From assembly GCA_027074135.1 (NCBI GenBank), contig JALTDM010000148.1:1-9376 (forward strand): a stretch of 9,376 nt of DNA. The letters run 5' to 3'. This document shows positions 6,718 through 9,376 of the stretch, in pieces (the stretch's first letter is position 1; each line of letters begins with the position of its first letter). The translations under genes were made by a program, and so were the position numbers. The notes under the pieces were generated by a model. It was not told the origin of the DNA. It searched no databases and saw nothing but the letters and a program-made list of their open reading frames with translations. Source of the DNA: Bacteroidales bacterium. GTDB lineage: Bacteria > Bacteroidota > Bacteroidia > Bacteroidales > JALTDM01.

Positions 6718-8286
6718 TTATTTAGTTCCTTGTATTTGTGAACCAACTCTATGCATTGCACATCTAAAGCCAAGGTCATCACGAGCTTGTGATTCGTCTA
6801 AGAATCTTCTTGCTCCAGGTTGAAGCCAATATGCTCTATCCTTCCAACTACCACCTTTATAAACTCTGGCACGATTGGTTACCATTGATTGAGCATCTAT
6901 TTTCCCAATATAACCTTTTTTCCAATTACCTTCTGTTCCCGGTTTACCTGTGTAATACATTCTATCCGATGTTTTATTAGATTTATTGGCGTCATCTTTG
7001 TCATAGTCTATTGATGATGCATAATCACCGTCCAAATAATTTATATTATCTGCAGTTCTGTAATTATAACGACCAAATGCTTCTTCGTCTGTCACTTCTC
7101 TCCATTGGATATGACCCAAACTATCTTTTTCAGCAATAGCTCCTTCTTCATCTCTGACTTGAGTTTTGAAAACGTTTCCTCTAAATGGCCTAAATTCGTC
7201 TGCATCTTGACTTGTAAGTTGTCTGTAAACATCCATTACCCATTCATTTACGTTACCTGCCATATTATACAGACCATAATCATTTGGCCAGTATGCGTAA
7301 ACAGGAGCTACAATGTCATGTGCATCATTTAAAGCACCTGCCATCCCCATATAATCACCTCTTCCTCTAACAAAGTTAGCTCTTATTTTACCTATATCTG
7401 CTGGTGTACCATCCATTTTGCCATCCATTCTAACATAATGTCCGTTCCATGGGAATATTCTTTGATCAAAAATTCTTTCAGGTGCACGCATGTTTCCAAT
7501 AAGTCCGAGTGCTGCAAATTCCCATTCGGCTTCGGTAGGGAGTCTATATCTTGGAAGGAAAATACCGTCTTCCATACGTACACGTCGGTAATCATTATTC
7601 GGATTTAAATCTTCTATTTGATTCCTTACTGCTCCTTCATATTGTCCTGCAAGGTATGCTTCTGTGTTAAAGTTTTCTTCACCTGTTTGTCCTACAGGAT
7701 CCATGTACATAAGACCTTCCCTCACCATTATGAGTTCGTTTACACGGTCTGTACGCCAAGCTGCATAGTCATTTGCTTGAAGCCAGTTTACACCTACAAC
7801 AGGATAATCTTGGTATGCGGGGTGCCTGAAATAATAAAGGACATAAGGTTCATTGTATGCTAATTTTTCTCTCCATACCAATGTGTCAGGAAGAGCTTTT
7901 TGGTAAACTTCTGGATAATCCACATAAACCCTTTGTAACCAATATAAGTATTCTCGATAGTCAACATTTCTTATTTCATATTCATCCATGTAAAAAGATG
8001 AAACAGTAACTCTTCTAGGTATGGCATTCCAGTCATACATTACATCTTGATCGTGTAATCCCATAGAAAATGTACCACCTTCGATAAATACCAAGCCGGG
8101 ACCGGTTTCTTGTTCATCATAATCAACATATTCAAATCCACCGTTATCTGGATCATTATAATTCCATCCGGTAGTTTGAGAGGTTTCTTTAGGTGCACAG
8201 GAGAATGCAAGTGCACTTATACCGAACAGTGATAATAAACGGAAAATAGATCTTATTTTTTTCATATCCGGATAATTTTTCTTCAT
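6718..8286 (-). CDS. gldJ: GldJ, T9SS/gliding-motility lipoprotein with SUMF1 (formylglycine-generating enzyme-like) fold
   Basis: This 522-residue lipoprotein has a hydrophobic signal segment and lipobox AFSC with the acylated cysteine at 30, then a low-complexity acidic linker, then a full SUMF1/FGE-sulfatase domain from about 62 to 512. Landmarks are GLVFIEGGTFSMG (64-76), YPVVGVNWLQA (161-171), YRLPTEAEWEFAA (247-259), YGLYNMAGNVNEW (337-349), RVYKGGSWKDRAYWL (474-488) and LGFRCA (505-510). DVMYDWN, WRTDRVNE and the ending CAMHRVGSQ fit GldJ better than GldK/PorK as I remember those sequences. In Flavobacterium johnsoniae GldJ is an outer-membrane lipoprotein needed for gliding and for stability of the T9SS GldK ring. 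The active-site cysteine pair of true formylglycine-generating enzymes is absent, so the fold is probably structural. An in-frame ATG at 8265 (residue 8) would give a more conventional lysine-rich signal peptide; either start is possible. It follows porP by 6 bases and is not followed by gldL/M/N. Confidence 0.88.
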   Translation of the reverse strand: MKKNYPDMKKIRSIFRLLSLFGISALAFSCAPKETSQTTGWNYNDPDNGGFEYVDYDEQETGPGLVFIEGGTFSMGLHDQDVMYDWNAIPRRVTVSSFYMDEYEIRNVDYREYLYWLQRVYVDYPEVYQKALPDTLVWREKLAYNEPYVLYYFRHPAYQDYPVVGVNWLQANDYAAWRTDRVNELIMVREGLMYMDPVGQTGEENFNTEAYLAGQYEGAVRNQIEDLNPNNDYRRVRMEDGIFLPRYRLPTEAEWEFAALGLIGNMRAPERIFDQRIFPWNGHYVRMDGKMDGTPADIGKIRANFVRGRGDYMGMAGALNDAHDIVAPVYAYWPNDYGLYNMAGNVNEWVMDVYRQLTSQDADEFRPFRGNVFKTQVRDEEGAIAEKDSLGHIQWREVTDEEAFGRYNYRTADNINYLDGDYASSIDYDKDDANKSNKTSDRMYYTGKPGTEGNWKKGYIGKIDAQSMVTNRARVYKGGSWKDRAYWLQPGARRFLDESQARDDLGFRCAMHRVGSQIQGTK

Positions 8287-8292
8287 TAATAA

Positions 8293-9279
8293 CTAAAATG
8301 ACGGACAACTTATTGTCCTAAATTTACGTTTTTTCTTTGGACAATTGAAAATATACCCAAAAGACACTTCATGTGCTCCTAAAGTTGAATTTCTAAGCTT
8401 TGATACTGTCAAATCGTAACTGTATGCAAATTTAATCTTTTTTTGTACGTAACCCAAAACGAACATTACAGCATCGTAATGAAATTTAAAATTTTGCCTA
8501 ATCCACAATCCTGCTACAATTGATTTTCTGTTTAGATAAAGCCCATAATTAAATTGTTGAAAATCACGCTGTTGTTGAAATAGAAAATTAGGTGATATAC
8601 TTAACTCACCTCTTCTAAAACCACGTGCTCTTAGAGGTATGGTCGTTCCGTAATGTAGTGTAAATTTTCTTGGTATAACTGCATCATGATTCCCTCTAAA
8701 AGATTCGACAGGTTGTGTTAAGTGGTTAACTGCTATGCCGAAATAGTTACTTTTATAAAAACCGACTGCTCCTGCAGAAAAGTCAATTATATTTAAAGTG
8801 TAAGACATTTCGATTTCCTCTTCGTTGGTAGGAAATATAGGTCCGTAAAGAGGATCTATCATATCAGGGAATATAAATTTGTCCCCTAAATGTTTCTGAA
8901 AATATGAAACTTCAAATCCGGTACGTATGTTAAAAAAACGGTTAACTGTAAAATTATATGAATACATTCCGTTTGCCGCAAATGTTGTAAGCGCTCCACC
9001 TGCTTGTACATCTTGATAAACCAGTAATCCTAATCCTCCTTCCAAAAAATCTACTCTTTGATCATATCCGAAACTGTAAGTAACATATGTGGATCCAAGT
9101 TTAGGCCATTGGTTCCTGTAGCTTAAACCCACACGGGGACATTTTTCGGAACCTGCAAAAGCAGGATTCAAATACAAAATATTTGCATAGAATTGCGTGA
9201 ACTCAGGATCTTGGCCAAAAGAAACCTTATATGTAAAAAGTGATAATACACTGAAAAACAATAATATTGCTCTTTTCAT
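8293..9279 (-). CDS. PorP/SprF family outer-membrane protein (T9SS-associated)
   Basis: This 328-residue protein has a signal peptide (1 to about 22, ending SFG) and then the family hallmark QDPEFTQFYANILYLNPAFAG (23-43), followed by YRNQWP (54-59) and alternating beta strands typical of an outer-membrane barrel. Aromatic-rich strands such as YSYDLTVSKL and SFGYIF appear near the C-terminus, and the protein ends in a basic tail closing with CPSF, an ending I recall from many family members. PorP is an outer-membrane component of the P. gingivalis T9SS, found in contact with the PorE/peptidoglycan complex. SprF of F. johnsoniae is needed for surface delivery of SprB, a type B substrate. Many Bacteroidota carry many paralogs, each beside its own substrate, so a general porP or a dedicated sprF cannot be decided here. 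A type B substrate lies two genes downstream and gldJ lies directly after. Confidence 0.92.
   Translation of the reverse strand: MKRAILLFFSVLSLFTYKVSFGQDPEFTQFYANILYLNPAFAGSEKCPRVGLSYRNQWPKLGSTYVTYSFGYDQRVDFLEGGLGLLVYQDVQAGGALTTFAANGMYSYNFTVNRFFNIRTGFEVSYFQKHLGDKFIFPDMIDPLYGPIFPTNEEEIEMSYTLNIIDFSAGAVGFYKSNYFGIAVNHLTQPVESFRGNHDAVIPRKFTLHYGTTIPLRARGFRRGELSISPNFLFQQQRDFQQFNYGLYLNRKSIVAGLWIRQNFKFHYDAVMFVLGYVQKKIKFAYSYDLTVSKLRNSTLGAHEVSFGYIFNCPKKKRKFRTISCPSF
8303..8318 (-). other. Small stem-loop at the end of porP, before gldJ
   Basis: GGACAA (8303-8308), loop CTTA, TTGTCC (8313-8318) form a perfect 6-base-pair stem inside the last codons of porP. There is no T-run after it on the minus strand, so it is not a usual terminator. 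It could modulate mRNA stability or relative translation of porP and gldJ, or be chance. Confidence 0.3.
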
Positions 9280-9297
9280 CTTTTATATTTGATTTTG

Positions 9298-9327
9298 CAA
9301 TTATAACACAATTTTTTTAAATACAAA
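9298..9327 (-). promoter_or_regulatory. Candidate promoter for porP-gldJ
   Basis: On the minus strand TATAATTG (9298-9305) matches the Bacteroidota -7 element TAnnTTTG with one mismatch and is also a sigma-70-like TATAAT. TTTG (9324-9327) sits 18 bases upstream as a -33 element. Transcription would begin about 10-15 bases before the porP ATG at 9279. The surroundings are very AT-rich, so chance matches are likely and this is a moderate call. Confidence 0.45.
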
Positions 9328-9333
9328 AATTTT

Positions 9334-9367
9334 TTTAACGCAATAAAAAAAAGTTAATATCGTTAAA
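9334..9367. repeat. Inverted repeat upstream of the porP promoter (possible operator)
   Basis: Perfect 7-base arms TTTAACG (9334-9340) and CGTTAAA (9361-9367) are separated by 20 AT-rich bases. They lie just upstream of the candidate -33 element, where an activator or repressor dimer could bind. The sequence around it is AT-rich and the arms are short, so coincidence is quite possible. No regulator gene is in the window. Confidence 0.25.
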
Positions 9368-9376
9368 CACATTATC

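Noticed and set aside
7392..7595. 67-codon minus-strand frame inside gldJ
   Set aside because: It is out of frame within a conserved SUMF1 domain that reads through uninterrupted, so it is a shadow and not evidence of a frameshift.
6718..8286. gldJ product as an active sulfatase-maturation enzyme
   Set aside because: The catalytic cysteine pair is missing and no sulfatase gene is nearby; the lipobox and GldJ-like signatures explain it better.
8303..8318. Stem-loop at the end of porP as a terminator
   Set aside because: It has only a 6-base-pair stem and no T-run follows on the minus strand; it also lies within coding sequence just before gldJ.
1..9376. CRISPR arrays, tRNA or rRNA genes, insertion sequences, phage genes
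   Set aside because: No spaced repeats, clover-leaf sequences, transposase motifs or terminal inverted repeats were seen; intergenic gaps are all under 100 bases.

Overview
The window is AT-rich and all seven genes I can support lie on the minus strand, so the biological order runs from position 9376 down to 1. The gene content points to the phylum Bacteroidota: a PorP/SprF outer-membrane protein, a GldJ lipoprotein, and a very large secreted protein ending in a type B sorting domain of the type IX secretion system (T9SS). Promoter-like sites also fit the Bacteroidota -7 pattern (TAnnTTTG), and Shine-Dalgarno sequences are not evident. I cannot name a genus.

Region 1 (9376 to 6718) has a short upstream region with a candidate promoter, followed by porP/sprF-like and gldJ, only 6 bases apart. 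It ends in a textbook intrinsic terminator at 6662-6688. Region 2 (6653 to 2861) holds the 861-residue type B substrate and a secreted TPR-repeat protein that overlaps it by 8 bases. The substrate's start codon is only 8 bases past the terminator hairpin, which leaves its transcription unexplained. Region 3 (2821 to 14) is a tightly coupled run: a membrane-anchored OmpH/Skp-like coiled-coil protein, a family 2 glycosyltransferase (4-base overlap) and a YegS/BmrU-type lipid kinase (11-base overlap). It is preceded by a good candidate promoter inside the end of the TPR gene.

Regions 1 and 2 probably serve surface protein export. PorP/SprF proteins help specific T9SS substrates across or onto the outer membrane, GldJ is a T9SS/gliding lipoprotein, and the type B protein is a natural cargo. 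Region 3 looks like envelope biogenesis: a periplasmic chaperone-like protein plus two enzymes that could act on lipids or glycolipids. The core motor and ring genes (gldK/L/M/N) are not in this window. No RNA genes, CRISPR arrays, insertion sequences or long repeats were seen, and no intergenic stretch exceeds 100 bases. The most unusual features are the terminator/start-codon arrangement and the uncharacterised glycosyltransferase-lipid kinase pair; I see no clear evidence for a wholly new system.
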